A stretch of DNA of 64,000 nt from Sinohyriopsis cumingii (Eukaryota > Mollusca > Bivalvia > Unionida > Unionidae): positions 85,212,511-85,276,510 of the forward strand of contig CM068832.1 in NCBI GenBank assembly GCA_028554795.2. Direction: 5' to 3'. The notes beneath the pieces were generated by a model that was not told the DNA's origin, searched no databases, and saw nothing but the letters and a program-made list of their open reading frames with translations. Position 1 is the stretch's first letter. Each line of letters begins with the position of its first letter. The position numbers and the translations under genes are program-made. This document shows, in pieces, positions 1-16,500 of the stretch.

Positions 1-1733
1 TTTTTAGCATTGAATGTAAACGTCGATAAATATACAGTCTTTCAGCGTTTTAGCAACTGATGATTTAATGAAAATAGATCATCAGGAGATTGTTGTAAAG
101 AGAGACAGATACAGTGTGGCATCAAATGCGCTATACCCACGTTGACACTTGTTTCAGTCATATTGATGTTCCAAAATTAAGCCTTTGTATAGTATGAAAG
201 TAGGAAACCTTTAAAAATCTAGAATTGCATTTTACTTTCGTATCTAACAATAAACGTTATGAATACTACCTTGTTCTACAATATTAATATGAATACTAAT
301 CTGGCTAGACGGAGAAAAATAATTGACAAATGAAATACCAAATGACATGCTGAAATAATGGTATATCTCTATACTCACATTAAGAAAGAAATGCAAAATT
401 AAATGTGTATTCTTCTCTGAGAACCAGACTAATTTGTGACTCTATGCACGAAATCCGTAGATGAGCACACATACATTATACCCATCGTTAGTGGAAATAT
501 ACGTGTTAAAAGGCAACGCTTTCTTCAGATCATTACCATTCTTTGAAGTAATCCTTTTCTTCTGGAGTGTAACACGAGGAGAAGTAACAACTGGCTTCTT
601 GTTTCAATTTAAGAAAGTCGTTGATGTTGCGGAAACAAACTTTCCTAGATGCGGTTCGTGATATCATCAATATTGTTATGTGTTGGGAAAGTGCCATATT
701 CCGTAACCTTTCATGAATCCGTACCCACTGTCAAGATCCTGAGTGAATTTGACACTTACCGATATTCCTATCAAAGCACGCCTTTCGTCATCATAACCAT
801 TCTAACGACGAGGTTGGTGTTGCTTCACGTGTTAGCACACATGCAACATAAAATAAAAATAATATTTCAATGGCGAGGATAAAGCAACTCAGGCCGATGC
901 ATGTTTGTCGGTATTCGAAATTAAAAGGTAATAATTTTTATTAAAATTGAAGTGTGCCCGTTTGTAAACAAAGCATATATAAACACAGAGGAAAACAAGT
1001 ATCATACAGCAATATGACGGTTGTTTCTTCTTGAGTATTGTAATATTTGGAAATTAAGTCTCTTGTTCTGCAGACGTTCATAATCTCCATTGAATAAGGA
1101 GATAGTGTCGGCCGTTACTGCAGTGAATTGATCACAGTTGCTTTAACTATTCACCTCATTATCTACATTTGTTTTCTGTTGGGTCCATATCTCAATAACA
1201 AACAATTTTGATATAGATGAAAGAATGTTTCTAAATACATTCGCCACACGGAAAATGATAAATATGCGAATCAAAGTATGCTGGAATTATTTAAAAGACA
1301 TACTAGAAAACTGACACTATAACACTGTTTAGTTTATGTTTGTTCTGGTGACGAAATCATACTCCAGATCCTTTGTCATAACTCAGATTGTAAAAATGCT
1401 TTTCTACCTGATTTTCAAATTTGCAATCTTGAAATTGACAGTACAAGTTACAACGGTTGTTGCAAGCCTTATTTATATGAACTTGTTGATTTGTTGAATG
1501 CAACAAAAAATCTTTTTACGATTTAATGTTGCAACGTCTCGTGTTCCTATACAGTTACAATGGTACGCATGTTCGGGTAGGTTAATATTGTCAACATAAA
1601 CACCCATATTATTTATATGAGTTAATGTTAACTTACGTGTAGGGTTGCATTTGAATATTAATCTCCCTTATGCATACAAGGTCTTATTGGTCATAAAATA
1701 TCCCCCTACACTAATTTCATATTCGTATTTCAG
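1..1733. other. No gene seen; intronic or 5' part of gene A
   Basis: AT-rich sequence with only short, low-complexity ORFs and no recognisable domain. Because the first exon downstream begins in phase 2 and encodes a C-terminal module, this stretch is probably an intron of the metalloprotease gene whose catalytic exons lie left of the window. Confidence 0.5.
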
Positions 1734-1869
1734 AACGTGCGTGAGTGATCCTGGTCATTATTATAACTACGACGAATATCACAAGCATGTGATGAACGAG
1801 CCTGGAGAAGTGTTTACAGTTGAAGAGCAGTGTGAGCTAATTGTTGGGCGCAACTCTGTCTTATGCGAG
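1734..1869 (+). CDS. Gene A exon: ADAMTS-like cysteine-rich module, first half
   Basis: Internal exon of a secreted ADAM/ADAMTS-like metalloprotease. It is bounded by a TTTCAG acceptor and a GAG|GTATTA donor, enters in phase 2 and leaves in phase 0. The translation contains EPGEVFTVEEQCELIVGR followed by a Ser-Val-Leu-Cys segment. This is the family pattern of a Pro-Gly turn, Gln-Cys and Gly/Ser-rich stretch ending in Cys that opens the ADAMTS cysteine-rich region after the reprolysin domain. It joins in phase with the exon at 9331. The catalytic domain must lie upstream of the window. The family call rests on motif recognition; the exact orthologue is unknown. Confidence 0.8.
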
Positions 1870-3347
1870 GTATTATATTTTGTGAGCATAAATGTGAGGG
1901 TGTGTTGGTGCCTTTCCATTCCAGAAAGCATAATGAGTAGCTAACTATTAAGTGGACGACGGCATGCTCAAACTTTAGTGGTATTTATATATGCAATTGT
2001 GTATGTGATACATATATGCTATGTAACCTTGGCTCATTGCCAAGCTTACTTTAAAAGATGTATGAACGTTTTCCTAAAATAAAACACTCTAACACTGAAT
2101 CAAATGTTGTAATATTCAGAAAGAGTAAGAAGTATCACAATATTCCTATTCTGCTTTTGACTAGCTCGATATTTGTACTAAATCAATATCGTCCTGTCTG
2201 CTGATGGTTGTGTTGAATGTAATGCTTCAGCGGCAGTAGTCAATTTGGGTTCGTTTCTAAAGCTAAATCGTGCTACCTAATAACCGTGGAAAATGAGAGT
2301 AGAACATGAAGCAAAATAAAACTAACCTAATGAAGTGGACAGTGAGTCTCTGCAATACAAGTTTAGTATGCAAACTTTTGCCCTGATGCAACATTGTGTG
2401 ACCTGAAGTTCATAGCAACGTAGCAATTGCATTATAAACAATGATATTCTAAATTATTATATGAGCTTTTATTGCACTGCAGTCCCCAGAAAATCTATAT
2501 TATTATTTTGTCTCTAATTGATCTTGGTGATTTACTAACCATTCGAAATCTCTGCTAGCATTCATAGACAGCAATATTAAAGCCAAACCAAAACATGCAC
2601 TGATTACTCAGGACTGATATATTGATTAATACGTGTAAAGTTGATAACGAAGCTCATCTCATCGCCTGGAACGAAGAAAACAAATAATATAATTATCATC
2701 CCATCAAACAAATGAATACAGTTGAAACTGCATGGCATTAAAAGAACATGTAAACCATAATAAGTAATTGATATCATCTCGTGAATACATGACATAATCA
2801 ATATTCTACTACAAAGAGCCCATATTTAAACATGGTTCAACAAAGCGTTCGAAAGAAACATCTGTCGTACACATGTACAACCTGTGCCGTTTAGTATATC
2901 GGAGGAACAAAACAGCACTATAAGAACATTATGGGAAAATACTTCTTTAAAGAGATGATACGATGCAAAAGAAGACTAAAAGAAGCATAGTTGCAAAGCA
3001 AGTATGATGTTACCCAGTTATACCTTCAATGATATAATTACAGCTGCAATTTCTCATAACATCAACTGAATTTACAAAAGCAAGAAAAATTACGTTTCTG
3101 ACCGGATATGCTGAACGCTGAAACCAATCCCCATTTTGTCGTCAATATATTTTGTTGTAGTTCAATAAGCAGTCACCCACATATAATTTATATCACTTAT
3201 TGCAGAAGATATGGCAAGGACACAACAAGAGTGAGAGAAATTAATCTAGTAACTTTATAGTGTCTGCACAGATTGCTGTTAGCTATATACTGTTATGCCT
3301 ATATTCATAAGATTTGGTGAGGTGTTTAATCGTTATGTATACGTTAC

Positions 3348-3406
<59 letters not shown>

Positions 3407-3974
3407 TATAAAATGCATGTTTCACGCTTCAAAGACGCTTTGAATGTATTTTAAGACTATTTATCTAGGTATGTCTATCCTTTAATTACGCAACTGGATG
3501 CATGGATCTCAATTAAGATCATGCCTTACTAACCAAACTAAAGCACGTGTATGTACGTTTTGCATCTACATGTTCAGTTCACGTCTATGCATTTAATTGA
3601 TAATCACATGTGTGTTTTGTGCCCAGAATACATTATGTTACACACAAATATATGACATGTGATGAGAGAGATCTTCATGAGTACTTGAACACCAACACAA
3701 AGGTATATGCATGTTTTTCATATATCTTCCTTGTCAGTGCCAGAGTCATGAATCTCGATTATAGTATGCATCCTTTAATTTTATATTTAATGGCTAAGGA
3801 TAACAGTTTGCTTAGCTCATGATCACGTCCGTTTCTTTTATCTCATGTACAATATTGTTATATGTGTAGTTACGAAATTTGGTGTGATGAGGCACCTTGC
3901 TGTGTTAGACAGCCATATCATAAATGTAGTCACTGTTACCTACAATCACTGTCTCTTTTTGGCTATTTAATGTT
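1870..3974. other. Intron sequence of gene A, no gene seen
   Basis: No ORF with recognisable similarity. It contains a (TA)n run at 3350-3402. Both flanking exons are phase 0, so no intervening coding exon is required. Confidence 0.55.
3350..3402. repeat. (TA)n microsatellite
   Basis: Uninterrupted TA dinucleotide run in the gene A intron. Confidence 0.97.
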
Positions 3975-4292
3975 TTACCGCTCGGGGGGCTAATTGTTAG
4001 AGTGTATGCCTTGGATGCAGGGGATCGCTGATTTGAAGCCCTGTCGAGTCATACCAAAGACTTATAAAACTGGTACTGGAAGCGGCCTCGCTTTGCACTC
4101 AGATTAAAGCAATGAGTGTTATGACTCGTCGACCTGGTGTCCAGATAATGTGACTGGGTGGGACATCATGCTACATGTCTGCGTTATGACGCCCCAGTTC
4201 AAGACATCACTACAAACTGCCACACTGCAAACATCTTCGGTATATGACTGAAAACATTTTGTAAACCTAAATTAAAAATCCAATTCACACGT
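3975..4292 (+). mobile_element. SINE family 1, copy 1 (tRNA-derived)
   Basis: About 320 bases matching the copies near 22.0 and 25.0 kb. The tRNA-like head (CTAATTGTTAGAGTGTATGCC, then a decayed box B) is followed by a conserved body: CATACCAAAGACTTATAAAA, then a GACCTGGTGTCC...AATGTGACTGGGTGGGACATCATG block, then GACATCACTACAAACTGCCAC. It ends near a TTAAAAATCCA tail. This copy has a damaged box B, so it is probably transcriptionally dead. It lies inside the gene A intron. Confidence 0.85.
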
Positions 4293-5219
4293 ATACACTA
4301 TGTATTATTTTACAGTTCATGTTTGACTCATTAAACTGAAATATCAACACCAAAATTTGTGTGACCTATATTTCAATGAATCAGATTGTATTTTCGCTTT
4401 CAGCTTATGACACGTAAATAATGCAAAGTACATATTTTTATACATACAATCATAACACATAGTGAGAAGATGTGTCGGTGATTGCTACTGCTCAGGTCAT
4501 TGTATTGTTGTCATATTTAACCTTAAACATATAAATTTGTGTTCTGTTTTAATTAATAGGCAATGTCCATGCTAGAATTGAGAAATGGATAATTGTAAGC
4601 AGTTATGTTACTGGCACAATATTGCAACAAAGTAATTCTCATGTGACTAGAATTTTATTTTTTACTGGGGCTGCATTAGTTTATGTATCTAGCTTTTAAT
4701 CGTAATAGTCTGTTTGTCTGCACACGTACTCTCTTTGCTAGAATTATGACACTTGGTGAGTGGATACATCTTGATAATCGCTACAACCTTATTCTACAAA
4801 TACGTTTTTGTGAATCAACTTCATGTTTCAGAAACGTACTGAAATGTTGCATTTAAAGTCTATTTATTTGGTCGTTGTTACGTTCACCAAACCTCGCATA
4901 GGATGTATCGCATTGGTATTATACCTACAACCAAATTATTGCGAATGTGTCTTAAATTGTATGATTTACAAATATGAGCTCAGTATTTGCTTTTATGATC
5001 ACAAATATCTCTCAAGGATATAGCTATATACCTCTAAAATACTCAGTGTTAATATAGCTTATGGGCGATACTATGCCATTAATAGTTTTAAATGTTGCCA
5101 TCAACAGATTCCTCAACGCACAATTTATATCTGCATTTTAATCTCTAATGCGATTATGAATTAGTACTAGCTAAAGATGAGCAGACAATATTCTAGATGC
5201 TTTTCATGTAAGGCCTAGT
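4293..5219. other. No gene seen
   Basis: AT-rich intronic sequence with short unsupported ORFs only. Confidence 0.5.
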
Positions 5220-5990
5220 CGTCATTGACGTAGCCATTGTGATCGTGGCATTTGCGTCAGCGTTATTGAGTGTGCGGGTCTGCGCCAAGGGATGCGATCC
5301 TGTAACTTTTGCAACAAGGTTTGTAATCAAGGTTGAATACCTTGAGGACATGTTCCACATTTCTGAGCCACGTTCTTATCGATAATAATATTCTGTTTAC
5401 TGCAGGCTTTTCAGCATACGTATATGATTCATATATTTAATTTCTTGCTTAGACTAGATTTTATTTGTCAACGACAGTTGCTTTGATCTATTCCTGATCA
5501 TTGCATTGAAGGCTATTGATGCTGCGAATACACCAGTAGCAAAGGCATTAACATTTCGTGCATCGACACTAAGCGTCCAAGCGTTCTCTCCGTATAGTAA
5601 AGCTTGTGTCATATATGCGTTATACAGCCACACCTTTTTGCACAAAGGTTCTTAATGCTATTTTTATGTCGTGGACTGAGTAGTCGAGATACTTAAACGA
5701 GTCCATTGTCCCTGCTCGAGTCCTTGGGGTGGTTTGCTGACGTGATTATGTATAAACTGACCCCTTGTATTTTACACGTAGAGTATCAGAAGGCCAAAAA
5801 TCGTTGCTTTCTCTTGCATATTCTCCTGTGAGAGATCAAAACCAGCAAAGTCGCTCCAGTGAACGGAATTCCTGCTGGTTAGGCGCAAAGATGCTAAAGT
5901 TTATTCCTACTCATATAACACGGCAAGGATGAGTGCATTATCAGTCTCTCGTACGGACCTTATATGTCACTCGTTTCCCACACAAGGTAA
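5220..5990 (-). pseudogene. LINE fragment, 3' part of reverse transcriptase ORF
   Basis: On the minus strand around 5454-5645 the translation reads KVWLYNAYMTQALLYGENAW and continues with a Leu-Ser-Val-Asp-Ala segment. This is the post-catalytic 'LYGSETW' region characteristic of non-LTR retrotransposon ORF2. Upstream on the same strand a DSFKYLDYSVH segment matches the 'FKYLGS' region of the same proteins, in a different frame. Several stops and frame changes show it is dead. Boundaries are approximate. Confidence 0.7.
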
Positions 5991-9330
<3,340 letters not shown>

Positions 9331-9441
9331 ACTGCTCGTGAAGATATATGCCTACTAATGAGATGTACGGATCCAATAAAAGGCATATGCATGGACGAAT
9401 ATCATGGTGCGGCAAGAGGAACCGAATGTGGAAGAAACAAG
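9331..9441 (+). CDS. Gene A exon: ADAMTS-like cysteine-rich module, middle
   Basis: A 111-base phase 0/0 exon with a TTTTTTAAAG acceptor and an AACAAG|GTAATA donor. The 37 residues contain EDICLLMRC, a run of Cys-spaced residues and AARGTECGRNK. The Ala-x-Gly-Thr-x-Cys-Gly-x-x-Lys string is a signature of the ADAMTS cysteine-rich domain (usually 'aDGTxCGxgkWC'). The phase and the cut just before the expected Trp-Cys both point to continuation at 9747. The module is thought to contribute to substrate and matrix binding in this family. Confidence 0.85.
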
Positions 9442-9746
9442 GTAATATCACCTCTCTCCCCATCTTTACAGAAATAAAAAAGGTTCCTACTATTATAAAA
9501 ATACAAATTACTCGAACACATGATGGAATTTAAACAAAAATAACCTATTACATCTATACCAAACGATGCTTACTTCTGGTAAAACAAAGAAAGGAAAAAC
9601 AGTTCATAATGTTTTGCAAAAATGCACATTTAAAAGTAATAATTTAGCAGCAACAGGATCTCTAATGAATTTGAATTGAGAACCACTTTAAAGAACCGAA
9701 CTATTTCCACTATGTATATATAATTCAATAGTTATTCTTTTTCCAG

Positions 9747-9782
9747 TGGTGCATTGATGGCCTTTGTGTTCCTAGACAGTAG
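9747..9782 (+). CDS. Gene A terminal coding exon (Trp-Cys...Gly-x-Cys end)
   Basis: Starts after a TTTTTCCAG acceptor in phase 0 and reads WCIDGLCVPRQ followed by TAG. It supplies exactly the Trp-Cys-x-x-Gly-x-Cys expected directly after the GTECGRNK end of the previous exon. The protein therefore ends just after the cysteine-rich module, without thrombospondin repeats, as in short MIG-17-like ADAMs. A GTGAGC follows the stop 12 bases later and could serve as a donor for an intron in the 3' UTR. An AATAAA at 10248-10253 is a possible polyadenylation signal. Confidence 0.82.
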   Translation, partial: WCIDGLCVPRQ

Positions 9783-10386
9783 AAACAGGTGAGCTGGAGC
9801 CTTGGGAACAGTAGTTTGCCTGCCATACTCGCGATTATAGGCTGTTAGTTTGAATTCTTGTTAGGCCAGGCATGATACGCAACGAAAAGCAATTAATTGA
9901 CCGGGAACATAACTATAAACGATAAAGCATTTCGCATGTTTATATTCCGTTAACCGGATAACAGGTACAAACCTTTTCTTTCTGAAAAATATTTTAACAC
10001 AAGAAACAAACTTTCGGCCATTATACCTGAAGTATGTTAGATTTAGTCCATTCGATGATGATTATGATGATGATAATTATTTTACACTCTTGGTGAAGTC
10101 AGGGGTATGAATTGAAAGCTCGCCCCATTCATTCAATAGATTAAGGTGACAGATTAAACCAGTTCTTTAATTTTGCAGGACCAAGCTACAACAAGACTGT
10201 CCCAACCATGTATGAAAACGTTGAAGGACTTCCAAGCCGAATTAGAAATAAAAAACTGCCTTTGTACTTTAAGCCACATCAACTCATACTAAAACACGTG
10301 TATGAATTCAATATATCTCTACCTTTACATTAATTTACGTTACTAATTGCAATTAGCACTATATTCAGAATGATACATAGATATAT
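9783..10386. other. Probable 3' UTR/downstream region of gene A
   Basis: AATAAA at 10248-10253 is the first canonical polyadenylation hexamer noticed after the stop. An open stretch after a TTTTGCAG at about 10,178 encodes roughly 50 unrecognised residues. It could be 3' UTR or chance. Confidence 0.35.
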
Positions 10387-10539
10387 AGAATCTATGTTGG
10401 GGTTTGGACCGAGACAAGGAAATATCAGTCAAAGGGTTACATTATTTGTCTCCCCACGAGACTTGCCGAGGGAGGGGATTATAATGTATCCCCGGACTGA
10501 GAATTTCATTGGCACGGTCCACACCCCAACGTAGATTCT
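10387..10539. mobile_element. Foldback / MITE-like hairpin
   Basis: The left arm AGAATCTATGTTGGGGTTTG (10387 on) is inverted at the right end as CACACCCCAACGTAGATTCT (ending 10539), with two mismatches over 25 bases. Further inner complementarity (CAAGGAAATATCAGTC against GACTGAGAATTTC) and a central GTCTCCCCACGAGAC palindrome make nearly the whole 153 bases one hairpin. It has no coding capacity. It could be a non-autonomous DNA transposon or another foldback element. No clear target-site duplication was found. Confidence 0.75.
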
Positions 10540-13500
10540 TTCTCTCACCCAATACTTTCCTTTAAAGTAAAAAAGAACTTCTCACTTGTGCATTATTGTT
10601 CACGCGCAAATGTTTACATGTGGTACATTAATACGAATTACAGAGTGTTTATGCGTGAGCCAAAGAAGCAACAACATACAACATAAAACGTTGCCTGACA
10701 TTGAGGTAGTATCACATTTAACATTTGGATTCTATAAATAATTATAAATAAATAGTTAATATTTATTACTAGAAAATGTTTCAATTTCATCAGTACCAAT
10801 TTAGAAAATAATATTGTAAATATTGAAACGATACCGTTCCCACACCTTCGTTGTAGTGTATAGGCTTTTATTATAAACAAAATGTACATGTAGCATGAGT
10901 GTCCGTGGTTGGTTTATTCACGGGTTATCAGTTAGCTGTGTCACTGTGACATACTTGTGTTGTCCTTAATATTGATTGTAAAATTACCTCTGTGTATAAA
11001 ATACCAGCCAAATACGAACCGTGGCGAATAACCATGTGCTAAACTTTCAACTTCACGGATTCTTTAAAAATGTATTTTTCTGTCTTGGTACTACGGCAAG
11101 TGATTCCGTGAAATTTGCATTTCGATTAATGTGTTGATGGATAAATGATTCCTACTAGCGGGTACGTGCATTATTTGTCATTAAACATTATTGGCATATT
11201 TTTGGTTGAACTAGGCATACACTGTAGACGCTTAAAAAAAAAACAATATTAAAGCATGTTTGACATAACACATTTTCTTGCTGTTCCCAAGTTTGTATGT
11301 TTAAGAGAGTTGGGAGGATATCAAGTATATGTATAATCTATATGCATGGGTCAGTGTTTTCTGTCATAGTTCATTTCACACAGCATTGAGAATTGTTATC
11401 ATATATGTTGCGGTCCTTTTTCAGATTAGCGTCATTAAATGCCTAGCTCACTTTTCAGGTCAGAGTCATTAAATAGAACTTAAGCTGCGTAACGTGTTTT
11501 ATAGTTTTAAAAACTTCGTGTTAATCAAATTATATAATATTAGCTACATGCATATATGATACGATTGACCATTCTGTTTGGAACGAACTAGCATAAGACC
11601 AAAAAGTTCGACATAATACTGTTGTCGGGCATTTCTGTGCATACATGTTTCGGTCACCAATGTTGAAGCTATAGGCATACCGAGTACGAGCGATTGACAA
11701 ATATAAAATAATTCAATGCTTTTCCTTTGAAGCATCAGCAGAATATTCTGTTCAAAATAATATTAATTTTGAACACACAGTATAGATACTACCCTAATGT
11801 TTACATGACTCACGATATGTCGGCATAAATTTGAAAAGACTGTTTCAATCAGCAGTTCCGTCGAGTAAGCAAGTCAGGTTTATTTATAGTGTGACAAACG
11901 TCAACGTAACAATGCCAATAAATGACAGGCGATATTACGCCAACTAAACCGATATTGTAAACATTGTTTGTAAAACTGAATATTTTATAAATGAATAAGC
12001 TATTATGTGGAAGAAAAACAACGATGAATATGATGCAATATGTTTACAATGTCTTCTTTATGGGGAACATTTACTAACGAATTTAGGAACACACTAATCG
12101 GCGTGGATATTGTACTTCAATTAAAATGCAGATTCATTTAAGGTAGACATAATTCTTGAAGATACTTCACAAATAGGATTTTCTCGGTTACAGGTTCATG
12201 AAGGTCATGGAGTGGGTCTTCATGTTGCCATTTACAAATCACATTTTCAAATGCATTCCGAGTTGAAATTTGGGATACTTTTGCACACTTTATGAATATC
12301 ACTTGACCGTCCTTTCTTGATACAAAAAGGAAAATGTGACCAAATATAACACGTGATCCAATGTGTACAGAAATGACGTATAATTGCACAGAATTACCTG
12401 ACGCCGTGAATCGGACGACATGGTGGTATATACATGTCTTTTATTCTTGGAATTTAAACTAATTGGAAAATAAATATTATTTTCGATTGCACACACTGCA
12501 TAAATCAACTACATTTGGGATCAGTAAGGATGTAATGGAAATATAAATAACATTATTCATTTAATTTCTAGTATTACTGAAGTTAAAAGAAATAATAATA
12601 AAGTGACTTACAAACTTTAGACTTATTGTATTCAATATCATCTCCTCCTTAAGGCAAAACTGTTCGAGAACATTTGTACTGAATAAATGAACTTACTTTA
12701 TTATCTGCAATTACATGTGATTAACAATCGAAACGCGGACACTATTCACTAAATCAATAATTTACACCACAACGGAAAAGCACAAAAAATAAAAAATTCC
12801 TAGATATATGTATAAACCTTTAAACTTATGTGATGGACAAGCTGCTTCAAGTAAAACGAGACTAAACTTAGGACTATACACACATGTACGTTAGCGCTTG
12901 AAACCAAATATAATCCTTTCAATGAATTTCGAATCCAACAAAATAATAGATGTTGTATCAGCTAGGACTCCTATCAGAAAAAGATACTTTTCATATTAAT
13001 ACTTTGAAATAAGAAGAATGACTCAACTCTTGTACAGTGTTTAAAAAAATCAGATTATTAGATCCGACCACTTAGGCATGGTTTGACTATCCGCTACCAA
13101 CTTTTGTACGAGTCGACGTACCTTATATATTCTCAAGGTCGGTCTGGTGATCGTCACTTGCGATCCCTACATTTTTGTATCGTGGTTTATATGACCAGAT
13201 TCTAATGTCAGTAGAGGTGCGATTTCAGATCTTATATATATATCTCTGTGTGTGTGTGTGTGTGTGTTACAACCAAGTACAATGGATAGAGTTTGTTCGT
13301 ATATCAGACAGGCAAAACGAAATAAATTATTCCACCATGCTTCAATTTACCTAGCATCGCACTTATGGGGTTCAGATCATTGATTCATTTACCGTATATA
13401 ATACATGTTAGCGTTTAAACAAATAAAACTTTCTGCCCTAAATGATCCAATAGACAACGCAACTACTTCTGTATGTCATCCAAAACGTTTTGATAAGCAG

Positions 13501-16500
13501 GTCAATGAGCGGGTAAGACTAGAAGCTACATTAATAATGTTTTGTACCCGATATATGCAAAACAAATTTGACCGGACACAAGAAAATTATGTACCTTCAC
13601 ATACATAACATATATAAGTGTAAGATTCTTATCATGTTTGCTTTGAAGAAGATTTGAAAAAGATTAGGAAACAGTTGTAAACATTGTAAGACGTCCCTTA
13701 CACATCATAAGAATTTTTCTGATTTTGAAAGCCCACACATGAAGACAGTCATGTGATCAATTGTGGAGGATCTCTGGTAGATTTGAAACAGAGGATGCAC
13801 ACTCCTGTGGTCGCCTATATATAGATGGACAAATAACTTGCAAGATATTTGTATTCTTTTCACCTCGACCTATTTAAACATTAAAAGCCAATCGCTATCT
13901 TTTATGTGTCATTGTTACGGACAGTATATAAAGTCGTTACGAAAACTTATTTATAATGTAAAAAGTAGCACTCCGTATGTGCAATTCACGGGCAATTTTA
14001 TTGCATTAGCTGATAAATGAATAGCTCATATACATGACCAGATGAATAGGTACTCTAATTTTGATTAACGTACCATAAAACAGGTTTCCAAATTACATGC
14101 ATAATATTGTTTTAATGAGCCCTGGGAAAATACAAAGCATTATGTGTTACTTTGTTTGGCCATCATCAATGAAATTCGGTATGCAGCAGCAAGATGTGCA
14201 ACAAGTTATCTGAATGTATGTCCCAAATTATGATGGAGCACGTTAAATTACAATTTAAGATAAGAAATATGCAATCATTGGCAATACACGAAAGCGCATA
14301 AAAGTGGCACAATGGACGAACGAATCACAAATTAAATAACCATATTCATAATGGTTCAAACTATTGATGGAATATATTTCTTATAACTTGCGTTTTGGTT
14401 GCTGGCTCCAAACTATATGAATCCTTTGTCACTGTTGCTCTGTGATTACAACAATCGAACCTATTAGTATTACTTTATTGAACAAACCTTTTCAATGCAT
14501 TCAACATGTGTTGTATTAGCTGTTAAAGAAATCATACCATAGGTATATGATAAAGGCCAGCTGATGATTCCTGGCAGTTCCACTGTTTCTTATATAACTC
14601 ACTGACACACATATTCTCCAACAGTGTCCATGTCTTTTTTATGTTCCTATTATGGAATCAGTGGAATAAACTTTGTGATTTACTGGTACATATTAACCTC
14701 TACCACCATCACCACTATCTCATAAAGATGAACCAGGTATTACGCATTTGACGTAGACTTCAACCTAAAAGAACTCATTGAACGTAAGGATTTTTCTGAA
14801 TGATACTTCTTCAAGGCTTACTTTGTATTTATTTTAATAGTTCATCTTTTGGACCTTTTTGCATTGATAGGTTTGCGCCTGATATTTCCTAGAAGCTAAT
14901 TTTATATTGATCTTAGCAATGCAGCTTTTAAGCCCATTTCATTGAGTACCTTGTAGTACATTTCAATTTCGCTTTGCCGCATTTATTATTTTTTTTGAAA
15001 TGTCTAATTTTATCGGCTGTCTCTCATACATTTCTAAGTCAATATTTATATAAGTAAGGTTCATTAACTTCCATATAACCCCGCTGTTGACATGACACTT
15101 TCATTGTAATTAATGTATTAGACATATAACTCTTAATTGTTTTCGGTATGTATTTATAAGCCTCGTCTTGTATATCTCGCGCGTTCAATGATTTATAATT
15201 AATTGAAGTTTACTATTTTTAAGAGGTGTTAAATATTGCCTGTCTACGGGAATGTCCACTACTATCGATTAAACATTACACGGACATCACACTATTTTTT
15301 ATTCTTCTGTTGAATTTAACTAGCACAACAACATCAAACAAGCTGTTTTAAAGATGCAGTATGATAAATGTTTTTATTGGCTTCCAATTTCTGACATCTT
15401 AATTCCAACTCCACCATTGTTTTTGTACTATATTTGTATGTTCTGAAACACTTTAATGGGACATTCTTTAATTCAATTGTATTTCGTCTATGAGTTGTCC
15501 TTGATCAAAATAGTATTCGTATAGGCACATAGTTGCGTATTTAATTACTACATTGTTAGTTAATGATGATAAACTGATCATTACACAATTGCATCACTCA
15601 TTACATCTGTTATGTCATTATCCTTATAAATATCATCAAATTTGTGATCAAATTTATCACGAAAATCGCAATTCTCACACTCCTGTAGACTACAATTAAA
15701 ATCATCACTTCAGTACAATAAATGAATGATGAAGTAAGTGACAGCATCGAATAGAATAAAAGCAGTAATTAAAAATTAAAGTTATTAGATAATATCTGAT
15801 AGTCATTTTAAAATGATAAGGAGTTGGATTCAATGAGGAAGCTGGTGAAATAAAAATTGAAGATAATTCAGTTGCACATAAAACACCAAAGAATGTGATT
15901 TTAGAAAAACCAAGATCCTTCGCGAGCTAAACACATTTACCATTTAACAGTTCCTTTCAGTCGGCGTACGGATGATAATATAATATGCTTAAGGATACTA
16001 CGAGGTAAAATGATCAAAGTAACTTAATAATTATGTCATTCAGTCCATAGATAATATCATTCAAACAGCATATCTTTTGCGGTGCTTTTCCGACGCTCGT
16101 TGCATTTATTTAGTCTTTTAACGAAATTAAGAAAGATACAGATAAAGAGAACTCTGCAAAAGTATACGTAATATTTAGAAGAAACGTTTTCATTGTTTAA
16201 ATGTAGAGCATCTAGTGGAACAGCTGACGATACAGTTAGTTAAGGAGTTACATCAATAGCTAGGAACAGTAATATTTCTCTAGTGCTTACACTATGAAAT
16301 AAAATGCCGTAAAACATAACGAGATAGTAATGTTTGCAATAAATAAGTTGAGCCCAATCAATGAAATGCTAAGTAAATGAGAATGCAATAAGGCATGATG
16401 AGTTGATGTGAAACAAGTGAATATTCGGTGGCCAGCCCTAAGAATTATGAAGCCTCCATATATACATATATAAAAAGAGAGACAGACATACAGGTGGGCA

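Noticed and set aside
10179..10335. Exon-like open stretch after a TTTTGCAG acceptor
   Set aside because: Gene A already stops at 9,782, the residues match nothing I recognise, and the length is compatible with chance.
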